A stretch of 64,000 nt of DNA, from positions 480,659-544,658 of the forward strand of contig NZ_JACVPD010000002.1 in the NCBI RefSeq assembly GCF_018882095.1, given 5' to 3'. Below the pieces are notes generated by a model, which was not told the DNA's origin, ran no database searches, and worked only from the letters and a program-made list of their open reading frames with translations. The stretch's first letter is position 1. Each line of letters begins with the position of its first letter. The DNA is from Polynucleobacter sp. CS-Odin-A6. Its GTDB lineage: Bacteria; Pseudomonadota; Gammaproteobacteria; Burkholderiales; Burkholderiaceae. Positions 34,872 to 46,717 of the stretch are shown piece after piece. Both the position numbers and the translations under genes were made by a program.

Positions 34872-35366
34872 TCACTTATTGTCGAGAGATAACATGGTGC
34901 CGCGGCATTTTTTAGCGCCACATCGACACTCGTAATCCTTTTTCATCTGCTTTGTAATGCGACCCTCAACCCCGAGAGAGTAGTCGTAAAAAAGCTCCTC
35001 ATTGACCTTAAGATCTCTTTTGGCATAAATAAAAACACGCGGCTCTCCACCAAAACTGTTCTCGTGTGTTTCGCAACTTGGCTTACAGGAGTGGTTAATC
35101 CAGCGGGCAGCATTACCGCCATATTTAGCATCAATACAGCGTCCGTCTTCTAGCGAAAAATAAAAGGTGTGGTTAGGGTCTTTTGGGTCGTGGGGATGGC
35201 GCTTCTCTGCCAACTTCCAACTAATGCGCTCGCCCTTGTACTCAATAATCGCCTCACCTTTTTTAATTGGTTTTACGACGAAGACGCCCTTGCCGTGAAT
35301 GGGCGAAGACCTCACAACAATGCGGGATCGATCAATTTTTGGAGCGGTTAATTTCTTTTTACCCAT
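34872..35366 (-). CDS. SET-domain protein lysine methyltransferase
   Basis: 164 residues from the ATG at 35366. The SET core is complete: GKGVFVVKPIKKGEAIIEYKGE (about 26-47, by position), the SAM pocket NAARWINHSCKPSCE (about 85-99), and NEELFYDYSL (about 122-131). The post-SET zinc motif CRCGAKKCRGTM closes the protein. These are the hallmarks of protein-lysine methyltransferases best known from eukaryotic chromatin. It starts 6 bases after gyrB on the same strand. The bacterial substrate is unknown. Confidence 0.88.
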   Translation of the reverse strand: MGKKKLTAPKIDRSRIVVRSSPIHGKGVFVVKPIKKGEAIIEYKGERISWKLAEKRHPHDPKDPNHTFYFSLEDGRCIDAKYGGNAARWINHSCKPSCETHENSFGGEPRVFIYAKRDLKVNEELFYDYSLGVEGRITKQMKKDYECRCGAKKCRGTMLSLDNK

Positions 35367-35372
35367 AAACAA

Positions 35373-37877
<2,505 letters not shown>

Positions 37878-37882
37878 CTAAA

Positions 37883-38998
37883 TTAAATACGCATTGGCAT
37901 CACAACATACTTGAAGTCTTCAGAGCCTGGAAGGGTTACCACGGCGCTACTGTTAGCATCACCTAAACTAATTTGAATTTTGTCATTCTTCAGGTTTGAT
38001 AGAACATCCAATAAATAACTTACATTAAAACCAATTTCAACAGCATCGCCACCATATTCAGTTTCAATCTCTTCCTGAGCCTCTTCTTGTTCCGCATTGG
38101 TTGACTGAACGGTAATACGATCTGGGGATAAAGAAAAGCGCACCCCTTTAAATTTATCTGTGGTCAAAATTGCTGCTCGTTGGAGTGCAGACTGCAAAAC
38201 ATCACGCCCAACAACTAAAGAGTTTTTATGCCCCTTAGGTATCACCCTTTGAAAGTCAGGAAACTTACCTTCAACTAATTTTGAAATCAACTCAATATCT
38301 CCAAAAGCAAACTTCACCTGGTTTGATGTGAGACTCATCTCAAGCGGCTCATTAGAGTCTTCGAGCAAATGCTGACACTCTAGAATTGTTTTGCGAGGAA
38401 TAATGATTTCCTGTCTCTCACCAGAGCCTGCTGGGGCCTCTGCCAACTCAACCTGAGAGTAAGCCAAACGATGGCCGTCTGTAGCTACGGCAATCACCTG
38501 TTTTCCCTCGATAACCAACAACATTCCATTAAGGTAATAGCGAATATCTTGCTGAGCCATCGCAAAGTGAACTTGACTAATGAGTTGACGAAAACTCTTC
38601 TGACTCATCTTCCAACTGGCCGTAACCTCACCAACACTTTGCATGACAGGGAACTCTACCGCGGACAGTGTCTGTAGTGAGAAGCGGCTTTTCCCGCTTT
38701 GGACAACCATCTTGTTGTCTTTAAGATTTAGGGTAACGGGCCCTTCGGGTAGCGCCCGCAAGATATCGAGCAACTTTCTTGCTGCCACGGTGGTAGTTAC
38801 ATCTTCAGCACCAACGCCAAAATTAGCGTTAGTTGTAATTTGAATTTCAATATCTGTAGAAACGAACGACACCTTGTCGCCCTGCTTTTTAAATAACAGA
38901 TTTGCCAAGATGGGTAAGGTGTGCCGACGTTCGACAATACCGCTAACAACTTGAAGTGGTTTTAATAAACTGTCGCGCGAAGTATTTACGAGTTGCAT
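37883..38998 (-). CDS. dnaN: DNA polymerase III beta sliding clamp
   Basis: 371 residues making three clamp domains. Recognisable segments are MQLVNTSRDSLLKPLQVVSG, RRHTLPILANLL, and the C-terminal VVTLPGSEDFKYVVMPMRI that lines the protein-binding pocket. It follows dnaA after a 262-base gap that holds the predicted origin. Confidence 0.97.
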   Translation of the reverse strand: MQLVNTSRDSLLKPLQVVSGIVERRHTLPILANLLFKKQGDKVSFVSTDIEIQITTNANFGVGAEDVTTTVAARKLLDILRALPEGPVTLNLKDNKMVVQSGKSRFSLQTLSAVEFPVMQSVGEVTASWKMSQKSFRQLISQVHFAMAQQDIRYYLNGMLLVIEGKQVIAVATDGHRLAYSQVELAEAPAGSGERQEIIIPRKTILECQHLLEDSNEPLEMSLTSNQVKFAFGDIELISKLVEGKFPDFQRVIPKGHKNSLVVGRDVLQSALQRAAILTTDKFKGVRFSLSPDRITVQSTNAEQEEAQEEIETEYGGDAVEIGFNVSYLLDVLSNLKNDKIQISLGDANSSAVVTLPGSEDFKYVVMPMRI

Positions 38999-39260
38999 TG
39001 CTTTTAAATCCTTGTATATATCTTATTAGTAGTAGTAATAAGGCCCGTTATTTCTGTGGATAAGTCAAAAAACCTATGTAAAACAAATCATTAAAACCAA
39101 AAAAACCTGTGGAAAACTTTTGTATAAGCGCTGAATAAATATTGGATAACTTTTAATCAACACCCTATTTTTGCACGAAGCGTCTGTTTTCCACAATTTA
39201 TCCACACGCTATCCCCAAAGTTATCCAATAGACTATCCACAGCCTTATCCACAGGCAAAA
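38999..39260. other. predicted oriC (dnaA-dnaN gap) with DnaA boxes and DnaA-trio
   Basis: Perfect DnaA boxes TTATCCACA occur at 39245-39253, 39198-39206 and 39055-39063 (last two orientations differ). Near matches lie at 39233-39241 (CTATCCACA), 39221-39229 and 39141-39149 (TTATCCAAT). Reading from dnaA towards dnaN, the last box (39055) is followed by a GC-rich step (GGCCCG, 39042-39047) and then five tandem triplets TAG-TAG-TAG-TAA-TAA (39027-39041). On this strand they run 3'-to-5' as AAT/GAT away from the box, the DnaA-trio layout of the B. subtilis unwinding region. AT-rich TATATATC follows. Confidence 0.8.
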
Positions 39261-40685
39261 CTAAGACTTCAGCGTTTGCTCAATGACGTGGATTTCATGG
39301 TTTAGTTGCCCATCATGCGAGCGTTCCTCACCAATCTTCCGGACAGCGTGTAAAACGGTGGTGTGGTCACGCCCACCAAATAACTCACCGATCTCCGGGA
39401 GGCTTTTTTGGGTCAGCTCTTTGGCCATAAACATCGCAATTTGCCGGGGGCGGGCAATGTTTGCCGGACGTTTTTTGGAGTACATGTCAGCCACCTTAAT
39501 GCTGTAAAAGTCAGCCACCGCTTTCTGGATGTTTTCAACAGAAATTTGACGATTCTGTATAGAAAGCAGGTCCTTTAGGGCTACGCGAGCCACATCAATA
39601 GTGACCTCTTTACCGTGAAAGCGTACAAAAGCCAAAATCTTCCTCAGCGCTCCCTCTAACTCTCGCACGTTTGATCTGAGGTGTTTGGCCACAAAAAAAG
39701 CAACATCCTCACTTATCGGAATGCCCTCGCTCAAGGCCTTTTTCATCAGAATAGCAACCCGCATCTCCAGCTCTGGGGGTTCAATGGCAACCGTCAACCC
39801 AGAATCAAACCGGGAGATTAGTCGATCATCAATTCCCGCCATCTCCTTGGGATAAGTGTCGCTAGTAATAATGACCTGGGCCTTGTTACTTAAAAGCGCC
39901 TCAAAGGCATAAAAGAATTCCTCTTGAGTTCTAGATTTCCCGCTAAAAAACTGAATATCGTCTATCAAAAGAAGGTCTAATGAGTGGTAGTAGCGCTTAA
40001 AGCGGTCAAAAGCCTTTTGTTGGTAAGCCCTAACCACATCAGACACATATTGCTCGGCATGGATATACCGAATTCGAGCATTCGGCTTTTCTTTTAAAAG
40101 GTGATTACCAATCGCATGAATTAAATGGGTCTTACCAAGCCCTACACCACCATACAAAAACATGGGGTTATACGAGGCTCCGGGGTTATGCGCAACCTGA
40201 ATGGACGCGGCCCGGGCAAGCTGGTTGGCTTTCCCGGTTACAAAGGTTTCAAAAGTAAGGTTTGGATTGAGTTTAGAGTGGTCCTCAATCTCAAACGCCT
40301 GCTCCTCTGTAGAGGTGGTGTCTGGAGTCCCAAGCACCTCGTGAGGCTCAATCACATCTGAAAGCGCGGTCGCACCCTGGGTTTGGGGGCTCACACCATC
40401 CACATTGAGAACAAAATTGAGGGTGATTGGGTGGCCAAAATACTGGTTCGCCATCTCTTGAAAGCGGTCAGAGAAAGTTTTTTTAGTCCAGTCTAGTTTA
40501 AACCTGTTTGGGGCCCCCAACACAAGTGATTGCTCACCTTCGTCGTAAGAAACCAAGCTTAAGGGCTGTATCCAGGTTTTGAATTGTTGGGGAGATAGCT
40601 CACGGGCTAATGTCCCCAGCGCGGCATCCCAAAAGCTCAGCGGGTTAAGTTCGTTTAAGGCGGCGGGAATTTGTAAGTTACTCAT
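39261..40685 (-). CDS. dnaA: chromosomal replication initiator protein DnaA
   Basis: 474 residues. Domain I (about 1-90) [21 protein letters not shown], domain II linker, then AAA+ Walker [21 protein letters not shown] (about 175-194), Walker [13 protein letters not shown], and the domain IV DNA-binding signature [20 protein letters not shown] (about 438-457). It opens oriC. DnaA boxes lie on both sides of the gene, consistent with autoregulation upstream and origin function downstream. Confidence 0.97.
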   Translation of the reverse strand: MSNLQIPAALNELNPLSFWDAALGTLARELSPQQFKTWIQPLSLVSYDEGEQSLVLGAPNRFKLDWTKKTFSDRFQEMANQYFGHPITLNFVLNVDGVSPQTQGATALSDVIEPHEVLGTPDTTSTEEQAFEIEDHSKLNPNLTFETFVTGKANQLARAASIQVAHNPGASYNPMFLYGGVGLGKTHLIHAIGNHLLKEKPNARIRYIHAEQYVSDVVRAYQQKAFDRFKRYYHSLDLLLIDDIQFFSGKSRTQEEFFYAFEALLSNKAQVIITSDTYPKEMAGIDDRLISRFDSGLTVAIEPPELEMRVAILMKKALSEGIPISEDVAFFVAKHLRSNVRELEGALRKILAFVRFHGKEVTIDVARVALKDLLSIQNRQISVENIQKAVADFYSIKVADMYSKKRPANIARPRQIAMFMAKELTQKSLPEIGELFGGRDHTTVLHAVRKIGEERSHDGQLNHEIHVIEQTLKS

Positions 40686-40907
40686 ATTTTTAGAGGATCC
40701 ATTGTAGCGATCTCACAAAGTTATCCACAAGCCAGAAATTCGTGGAAAACCTGTGGATAACTTGTGAATAAAACTAAAAAAACATTAAAAATCATAGGTC
40801 TACAAGAAATAGACCTAAAAAATAGCGAAAAATACCTATATATTCTTCTTCTGAGGTTGACCTTTTGCCGTGCAACAAGGAAAATACGGGGTTTTGCAGG
40901 ATGAATC
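40686..40907. promoter_or_regulatory. dnaA-rpmH divergent intergenic region with DnaA boxes
   Basis: DnaA boxes TTATCCACA at 40721-40729, TGTGGATAA at 40752-40760 and TGTGAATAA (TTATNCACA) at 40763-40771, all within 90 bases upstream of dnaA. They are followed by about 90 bases of AT-rich DNA (40771-40860), with the repeat TAGGTCTACAAGAAATAGACCTA partly forming a hairpin (arms TAGGTCTA/TAGACCTA, about 40795-40817). TTGACC at about 40857 could be a -35 for rpmH. No gene seen. Confidence 0.7.
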
Positions 40908-41042
40908 ATGAAAAGAACGTACCAACCCTCAGTAACACGTCGTAAACGCACTCACGGATTCCGCATTCGTATGAAAACAAAGAGTGGGCGTGCAGTATTA
41001 AACGCTCGCCGCGCTAAGGGTCGCAAGCGTTTAGCCGTCTAA
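40908..41042 (+). CDS. rpmH: 50S ribosomal protein L34
   Basis: 44 residues, [20 protein letters not shown] with the basic tail ending KGRKRLAV; the standard L34. AGGA lies 8 bases before the ATG. It is the first plus-strand gene to the right of dnaA and heads rpmH-rnpA-yidD-yidC-mnmE. Confidence 0.97.
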
Positions 41043-41050
41043 TTTAGCCG

Positions 41051-41368
41051 TTGAATAGCGCCAGGATTTCTGAGTTACTAAAAACACGCCCCAAAACAAG
41101 TTTGTATTGGGGTTTGTATTTGGCATCTTCAGACCAGCGCACGACCCCCGATTTGGGCATCGCAGTAGCTAAAAAACTAGCTAAGCGTGCGGTAGATCGC
41201 AATCGATTAAAGCGCATGATCCGTGAAATAGTTCGTAGCGCGCAGGCCACAAGTCTGAACAGCGATGTTGTGGTGAAGTTAAAAAAGCCAATTGGTCGCG
41301 AAACCCGCGGCAGGCTCAGAAAAAAAGAAAAACAAATTCTGCGAACCCAAATTGTAGGATTGATCTAG
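41051..41368 (+). CDS. rnpA: ribonuclease P protein component
   Basis: 105 residues. The RNA-binding signature RAVDRNRLKRMIREIVR (about 46-62) is the RNR motif, after DLGIAVAKKLAKR. A TTG start at 41051 is used because a stop lies just upstream in frame (41045) and no internal ATG would leave an intact domain. No Shine-Dalgarno; translation may be coupled to rpmH. It partners with RNase P RNA, which is not in the window. Confidence 0.92.
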   Translation: MNSARISELLKTRPKTSLYWGLYLASSDQRTTPDLGIAVAKKLAKRAVDRNRLKRMIREIVRSAQATSLNSDVVVKLKKPIGRETRGRLRKKEKQILRTQIVGLI

Positions 41369-41369
41369 T

Positions 41370-41609
41370 ATGCGACTATTCAACAAGAGCGCTATTAGGC
41401 TTTTGAGGCTCTATCAAGTCACATTAAGCCCTTTTGTCGGCATGCACTGTAAGTTTGAGCCCTCCTGTTCCCAATACGCATGCGACTGCTTTACCAGTTA
41501 CGGATTTTTTAAAAGCTTTAGATTGATGGTGTGGCGCATTTTGCGCTGTAATCCATGGTCACAAGGTGGTCATGACCCTGCTGTAAAACCAAGAACTCAT
41601 CATTATTAA
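41370..41609 (+). CDS. yidD: membrane protein insertion efficiency factor YidD
   Basis: 79 residues. The DUF37 signature LYQVTLSPFVGMHCKFEPSC (about 15-34), followed by SQYACDCFTSYG and RILRCNPWSQGGHDPA. The start lies one base after the rnpA stop. It assists YidC-dependent insertion of inner-membrane proteins. Confidence 0.95.
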   Translation: MRLFNKSAIRLLRLYQVTLSPFVGMHCKFEPSCSQYACDCFTSYGFFKSFRLMVWRILRCNPWSQGGHDPAVKPRTHHY

Positions 41610-41619
41610 GTGAATGCAA

Positions 41620-43296
41620 ATGGACTTTAAAAAAACAATTCTGTGGATGGTCTTCTCCATGTCCGGCCTCATGTTGTACAACAACTGGCAGGTTCACGAA
41701 GGCAAGCCATCCATGTTTGGCGGGAGCCCTACAGGCGGGGTTGTCGCAGCCGATAAAGTAGCCAGTAACAAGGTTGACATTCCATCCCCCGTTCAAAACC
41801 CCAGCATTCCAGCACCAAACCAGGCGCCCTTAACGAACTCTGGAGCAATAGAGACATCAGAAAAGTTTGTACTCAAGAGTGATGTGTTGGTTTTGGAAAT
41901 TAGTGCCAATGGTGCGAATGTCATTGATGCGAAATTACTGAAAGAGCTCACTGCGGAAAAAGCCCCGGTAGAGCTTTTTCAATACTCACCAACCCACAAA
42001 TATTTTGCACGCTCCGGCTTAATTGCTTTGGGTAATGCAGATTTACCAAACCATACCAGCACCTTTAAATTGGTTGAATCTGGAAAGGACGCAACGGGCA
42101 AGCCATTCATGGTTTTGGCTAGCGAGCGAAATGGGGTAAGGCTTGAAAAAACTTTTATCTTGACTCCTGGCAGCTACGTTGTCGATGTTGGTCATCGCGT
42201 TACACAAACCACTGCCAACGCAACACCACTGGTTTTATACACAGAGCTGGTTCGCGACGCCTCTCAGGAAGCAAAAATTGGGCCCTTTGACGGCGCATTC
42301 TCTGCAAGCACCTTTACTGGGCCGGCAGCTTATACCGAAAAAGAAAAATTCAATAAGCTTGAATTCGCGGAGATGGATAAAAACAAAATTACCATTCCCG
42401 CTCAGGTGGCGGCTGGCGACCCAGCATGGGTTGCCATGGTGCAACACTACTTTGCTAGTGCTTGGATTCCGAGCGACAAAACTGCTCGCGATATCTATGC
42501 TGGAAAAATTGACAGCAATCTCTATCGCATTGGTATGCAAATCCCCTTGGGCATAATTGCACCGGGAACAACCGTTGTTGAAAAAGCACGATTATTTGTT
42601 GGCCCCCAAGAAGAAAGTGTTTTAGAAACCATAGCCCCAGGATTTGCTTTGTTGAAAGACTATGGCTACCTCACTATTCTTGCTAAACCTATTTTCTGGC
42701 TGTTAGAAAACATCCATGTCTATGTTGGTAACTGGGGGTGGTCAATCATCCTCCTGACAATTTTGATTAAGTTGGTATTTTTCCCGCTTTCTGCTGCAAG
42801 TTACAAATCAATGGCGCGCATGAAGGAGGTGCAACCTCGATTACTCGCAATGAAAGAGCAATACAAGGGTGAACCACAAAAATTAAATCAAGCGATGATG
42901 GAGATGTATCGCAAGGAAAAAATTAATCCCCTGGGCGGATGTTTGCCTGTGGTGATTCAGATCCCTGTATTCATTTCCCTTTACTGGGTATTACTCTCTT
43001 CCGTAGAGATGCGTAATGCACCTTGGATTGGTTGGATTCATGACCTTTCAGTACCGGATCCATTCTACATTTTGCCAATCGTGATGGCAGCGTCGATGTT
43101 TGTGCAAACCAAGCTCAACCCAACGCCACCGGACCCAATTCAGGCAAAGGTGATGATGTACATGCCACTCGTATTCTCGGTGATGTTCTTCTTCTTCCCC
43201 GCGGGTTTGGTTTTGTATTGGGTAGTGAATAACTTACTATCCATTGCTCAACAATGGCAAATCAATCAAATGTTTGGAAAAAAGCTGGCTAAATAA
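41620..43296 (+). CDS. yidC: membrane protein insertase YidC
   Basis: 558 residues from the ATG giving MDFKKTILWMVFSMSGLML; an ATG two codons upstream (41614) is equally readable. The Gram-negative form: first membrane helix, large periplasmic beta domain (about 50-340), then the 60KD_IMP core with five helices (about 355-550), including NPLGGCLPVVIQIPVFISLY. It inserts proteins such as AtpE with or without SecYEG. Confidence 0.96.
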   Translation: MDFKKTILWMVFSMSGLMLYNNWQVHEGKPSMFGGSPTGGVVAADKVASNKVDIPSPVQNPSIPAPNQAPLTNSGAIETSEKFVLKSDVLVLEISANGANVIDAKLLKELTAEKAPVELFQYSPTHKYFARSGLIALGNADLPNHTSTFKLVESGKDATGKPFMVLASERNGVRLEKTFILTPGSYVVDVGHRVTQTTANATPLVLYTELVRDASQEAKIGPFDGAFSASTFTGPAAYTEKEKFNKLEFAEMDKNKITIPAQVAAGDPAWVAMVQHYFASAWIPSDKTARDIYAGKIDSNLYRIGMQIPLGIIAPGTTVVEKARLFVGPQEESVLETIAPGFALLKDYGYLTILAKPIFWLLENIHVYVGNWGWSIILLTILIKLVFFPLSAASYKSMARMKEVQPRLLAMKEQYKGEPQKLNQAMMEMYRKEKINPLGGCLPVVIQIPVFISLYWVLLSSVEMRNAPWIGWIHDLSVPDPFYILPIVMAASMFVQTKLNPTPPDPIQAKVMMYMPLVFSVMFFFFPAGLVLYWVVNNLLSIAQQWQINQMFGKKLAK

Positions 43297-43333
43297 AGCT
43301 TTGCTGTTTAGAAATGCATAAGGGCTGCCCGCA

Positions 43334-44716
43334 ATGATGACTAGAAAGCTGCCCATCATTGCGGTGGCTACTGCACCAGGTAAAGCAGGTGTTGGCGTGA
43401 TTCGGATTAGCGGACCCCAACTCCATCCTATTACAGAGGCTTTGTTTCATAAAGCACTAAAACCGCGTCAGACGAACTTGCTCACGCTTCGTGATGGGCA
43501 GGGCGAGGTTATTGACCAACTCATTGCAATTTATTTTGCTGCCCCCGCCTCTTTTACTGGCGAGGATGTATTGGAGCTGCAATGCCATGGCGGACCACAA
43601 CTTCTTGAGCTAGTAATGAAGCGATGCCTAGAGTTGGGCAAAGATTATGGCTTGGTAATTGCGGAGCCGGGCGAGTTTTCCTTGCGCGCATACCTCAATA
43701 ACAAAATTGACTTAGCCCAAGCAGAGGCGATCGCCGACTTAATAGGCGCGCAAAGTGATGCTGCAGTCCGCGGCGCGGCGCGCTCACTGCAAGGCGCCTT
43801 TTCAAAAGACATTAACAACTTAATTGAAGAAATCACACAACTGCGAATTTTGGTGGAATCTACACTTGACTTTCCAGAAGAGGAAATTGAATTCCTAGAG
43901 AATGCCCATGCCCGCGAGCGCTTAACAACCGTCATGAGTAAGTTGCATGCACTCAGGGAGAGTGCAAAACAGGGAAGGATCTTGCGAGACGGTATTCAGC
44001 TAGTTTTGGCTGGGCCTCCTAATGTGGGCAAAAGCTCTTTACTAAATCGCCTTGCGGGCGAAGAGGTAGCCATCGTGACCCCCATTGCGGGAACTACACG
44101 CGATCGAGTGAGAGAGAGCATCACGATTAATGGTGTCCCCATGCATATTATTGATACCGCCGGATTGCGCGACACCAGTGATCTGGTGGAGGCAAAGGGG
44201 ATTGAAAGATCTTGGGAGGCAATTCGTATGGCTGACCTAGTTATCTTTCTACAAGACTCCGGATCATTGAGTGGACCAGAAAGCGGTAATGGCCTAGATC
44301 TGAGAGCCCAAATATTAAAAGCCCTGCCTCTCAACTGCCCCATTTTAGAGGTTGGTAATAAATCTGATTTGTTAGGCAACTCAAACCCCATTAAGGGCGT
44401 TACACAGACCTTGCTCATTTCAGCCAAAACAGGCGATGGGATTGAGGCCTTGAAGCAGGAAATCCTAAAGTCAGTAGGTTGGGGCGGCTCTCAGGAAGGA
44501 ACAATAGTCGCACGACGACGACATATAGATTGTCTTGATAGGGCCTCAAGCCATCTAGAGAAATCCCAACACTTCGCAGCAGATGGAAATATATCGTTGG
44601 AGTTATTTGCCGAAGAGTTACGCTTAGCCCAAGACCAGCTAGGTCAAATTACCGGCAAGCTACTTCCTGATGATCTTTTGGGCAAGATATTTAGCCAGTT
44701 TTGTATCGGTAAATAA
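43334..44716 (+). CDS. mnmE: tRNA modification GTPase MnmE
   Basis: 460 residues. The N-terminal folate-binding domain starts IAVATAPGKAGVGVIRISG. The embedded G domain has GPPNVGKSSLLNRL (about 226-239), DTAGLRDTSD and NKSD. The C-terminus is CIGK, with the essential cysteine. It works with MnmG, encoded at 27.8 kb on the other side of the origin. Confidence 0.97.
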   Translation: MMTRKLPIIAVATAPGKAGVGVIRISGPQLHPITEALFHKALKPRQTNLLTLRDGQGEVIDQLIAIYFAAPASFTGEDVLELQCHGGPQLLELVMKRCLELGKDYGLVIAEPGEFSLRAYLNNKIDLAQAEAIADLIGAQSDAAVRGAARSLQGAFSKDINNLIEEITQLRILVESTLDFPEEEIEFLENAHARERLTTVMSKLHALRESAKQGRILRDGIQLVLAGPPNVGKSSLLNRLAGEEVAIVTPIAGTTRDRVRESITINGVPMHIIDTAGLRDTSDLVEAKGIERSWEAIRMADLVIFLQDSGSLSGPESGNGLDLRAQILKALPLNCPILEVGNKSDLLGNSNPIKGVTQTLLISAKTGDGIEALKQEILKSVGWGGSQEGTIVARRRHIDCLDRASSHLEKSQHFAADGNISLELFAEELRLAQDQLGQITGKLLPDDLLGKIFSQFCIGK

Positions 44717-44804
44717 ATTATCGGTTTAGTTGGTGGGGCGCTAAAAAATAGACTCAAAATGCTAAAATCATTTGCTCGAATATATTATTTACTCTAGGAA
44801 TCTC

Positions 44805-46670
44805 ATGACCACCAGTATCAATGCGCAAATGAATGTCATTGGGCCAGATTATGTAAAAAATCAACAATTGATTCAGTGGGTCGCTGAAGTAGCGACCTTA
44901 ACTAAGCCAGACAAGATCCACTGGTGTGACGGGTCTCAATCTGAATACGATCAATTGTGTGAGCTTCTAGTTAGTAAAGGTGTTTTTAAGCGCCTCAATC
45001 CAGCTAAACGTAAAAATGCTTTCTTGGCGCTATCTGATCCGGATGATGTCGCGCGCGTTGAGGATCGCACTTTTATTTGCTCCACAAAAAAAGAAGATGC
45101 TGGCCCCACCAATAATTGGGTTGAGCCAAACGAAATGCGTGCCACCCTAAATCCTTTGTTTGACGGATCTATGCGCGGCCGAACAATGTATGTTGTGCCT
45201 TTCTCCATGGGCCCCATTGGCTCACCAATCGCCCACATTGGAGTGGAGTTGTCCGATAGTCCTTATGTTGCCATCAATATGCGTTTGATGACTCGCATGG
45301 GGAAGGCAGTGATTGATCAGCTAGGCGCCACTGGCAAATTTGTCCCTTGCATCCACAGTGTTGGCAAGCCTTTGACGGTTGGCGAAAAAGATATGCTTTG
45401 GCCCAACAACAAAACAAAATACATTGTTCACTATCCAGAAACCCGTGAGATTTGGTCTTTTGGATCCGGCTACGGAGGCAATGCTTTGCTGGGCAAAAAA
45501 TGCTTTGCTTTGCGCATTGCATCGAACATGGGTCGTGACCAAGGTTGGTTAGCAGAGCATATGTTGATCTTGGGAGTCACGTCGCCAGAAGGCAAGAAAT
45601 ACCATATCGCAGCCGCATTCCCATCGGCCTGCGGTAAAACCAACTTCTCTATGATGATTCCCCCAAAAGGATTTGAGGGTTGGAAGGTCACCACGGTGGG
45701 TGATGACATTGCCTGGATCAAGCCACGTAAAGACGCCGTTACTGGCAAGACACGCTTGTTTGCGATTAATCCAGAGTCAGGCTACTTTGGTGTTGCTCCT
45801 GGCACCAATCGTCAAACGAATCCTAATTGCCTGGACTCCTTGAACCAAGACGTGATTTTTACTAATGTTGGTTTAACGGATGATGGCGATGTTTGGTGGG
45901 AAGGATTGACTGATACTCCACCAGCGCACTTAATTGATTGGCAAGGCAAGGATTGGACGCCTGCTGATGGTGCTGCTGGACGCAAGGCCGCACATCCGAA
46001 TTCACGCTTTACTGTAGCTGCGACAAACAACCCTGCGGTTGATTCTCATTGGGATGATCCAGAGGGTGTAGCGATCGACGCATTCTTGTTCGGTGGTCGT
46101 CGCTCAAACACAGTGCCTTTGGTAAGCGAAGCGCGAGATTGGGTAGAGGGTGTTTACATGGCAGCAACGATGGGCTCTGAAACTACTGCCGCTATTACTG
46201 GTCAGGTTGGTGTGGTTCGTCGTGATCCATTCGCAATGATTGCATTTGCTGGTTACAACATGAGTGATTACTTCCGGCACTGGCTCAACATTGGGAATAA
46301 GCTTGCAGCTGAGGGCGCGGTATTGCCTAAAATCTATTGCGTGAACTGGTTCCGCAAGGATGAAAGTGGGAAATTTATGTGGCCTGGCTTTGGTGAAAAT
46401 ATGCGCGTCCTGTCTTGGGTTTTGGACCGCGTTGAAGGCAAAGCTAAAGGTGTAGAAACGGCGTTTGGTATTTGCCCTGAATACGCTGATATGCAATGGG
46501 ATGGTCTTGACTACTCAGCAGAAAAATTTGAGAAAGCGATTTCCGTGTCTATTGGTGACTGGAAGAATGAGCTCAAACTGCATACTGAGTTATTTGAGCA
46601 TTTGGGTGAGCGCTTACCTAAAGAGTTGATTGAAGCCCGTAGCAAAATCGAGAAGCGCTTAAACGCCTAG
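44805..46670 (+). CDS. pckG: phosphoenolpyruvate carboxykinase (GTP)
   Basis: 621 residues from the ATG with AGGA 7 bases upstream; the longer in-frame reading from 44772 lacks a ribosome site. The kinase loop [13 protein letters not shown] (about 279-291) contains the reactive Cys of GTP-dependent enzymes, and [15 protein letters not shown] (about 434) is the guanine-side signature. It interconverts oxaloacetate and PEP. It is single, with an 88-base upstream gap rich in A/T. Confidence 0.96.
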   Translation: MTTSINAQMNVIGPDYVKNQQLIQWVAEVATLTKPDKIHWCDGSQSEYDQLCELLVSKGVFKRLNPAKRKNAFLALSDPDDVARVEDRTFICSTKKEDAGPTNNWVEPNEMRATLNPLFDGSMRGRTMYVVPFSMGPIGSPIAHIGVELSDSPYVAINMRLMTRMGKAVIDQLGATGKFVPCIHSVGKPLTVGEKDMLWPNNKTKYIVHYPETREIWSFGSGYGGNALLGKKCFALRIASNMGRDQGWLAEHMLILGVTSPEGKKYHIAAAFPSACGKTNFSMMIPPKGFEGWKVTTVGDDIAWIKPRKDAVTGKTRLFAINPESGYFGVAPGTNRQTNPNCLDSLNQDVIFTNVGLTDDGDVWWEGLTDTPPAHLIDWQGKDWTPADGAAGRKAAHPNSRFTVAATNNPAVDSHWDDPEGVAIDAFLFGGRRSNTVPLVSEARDWVEGVYMAATMGSETTAAITGQVGVVRRDPFAMIAFAGYNMSDYFRHWLNIGNKLAAEGAVLPKIYCVNWFRKDESGKFMWPGFGENMRVLSWVLDRVEGKAKGVETAFGICPEYADMQWDGLDYSAEKFEKAISVSIGDWKNELKLHTELFEHLGERLPKELIEARSKIEKRLNA

Positions 46671-46717
46671 GCACTTCCTAGAGGTTGAAGAAGCTTTTTT
46701 AAGGCCCCGATTATTTA

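Noticed and set aside
46671..46700. Terminator after pckG
   Set aside because: CTTC/GAAG arms before TTTTTT are only four pairs with a long loop; too weak to call.
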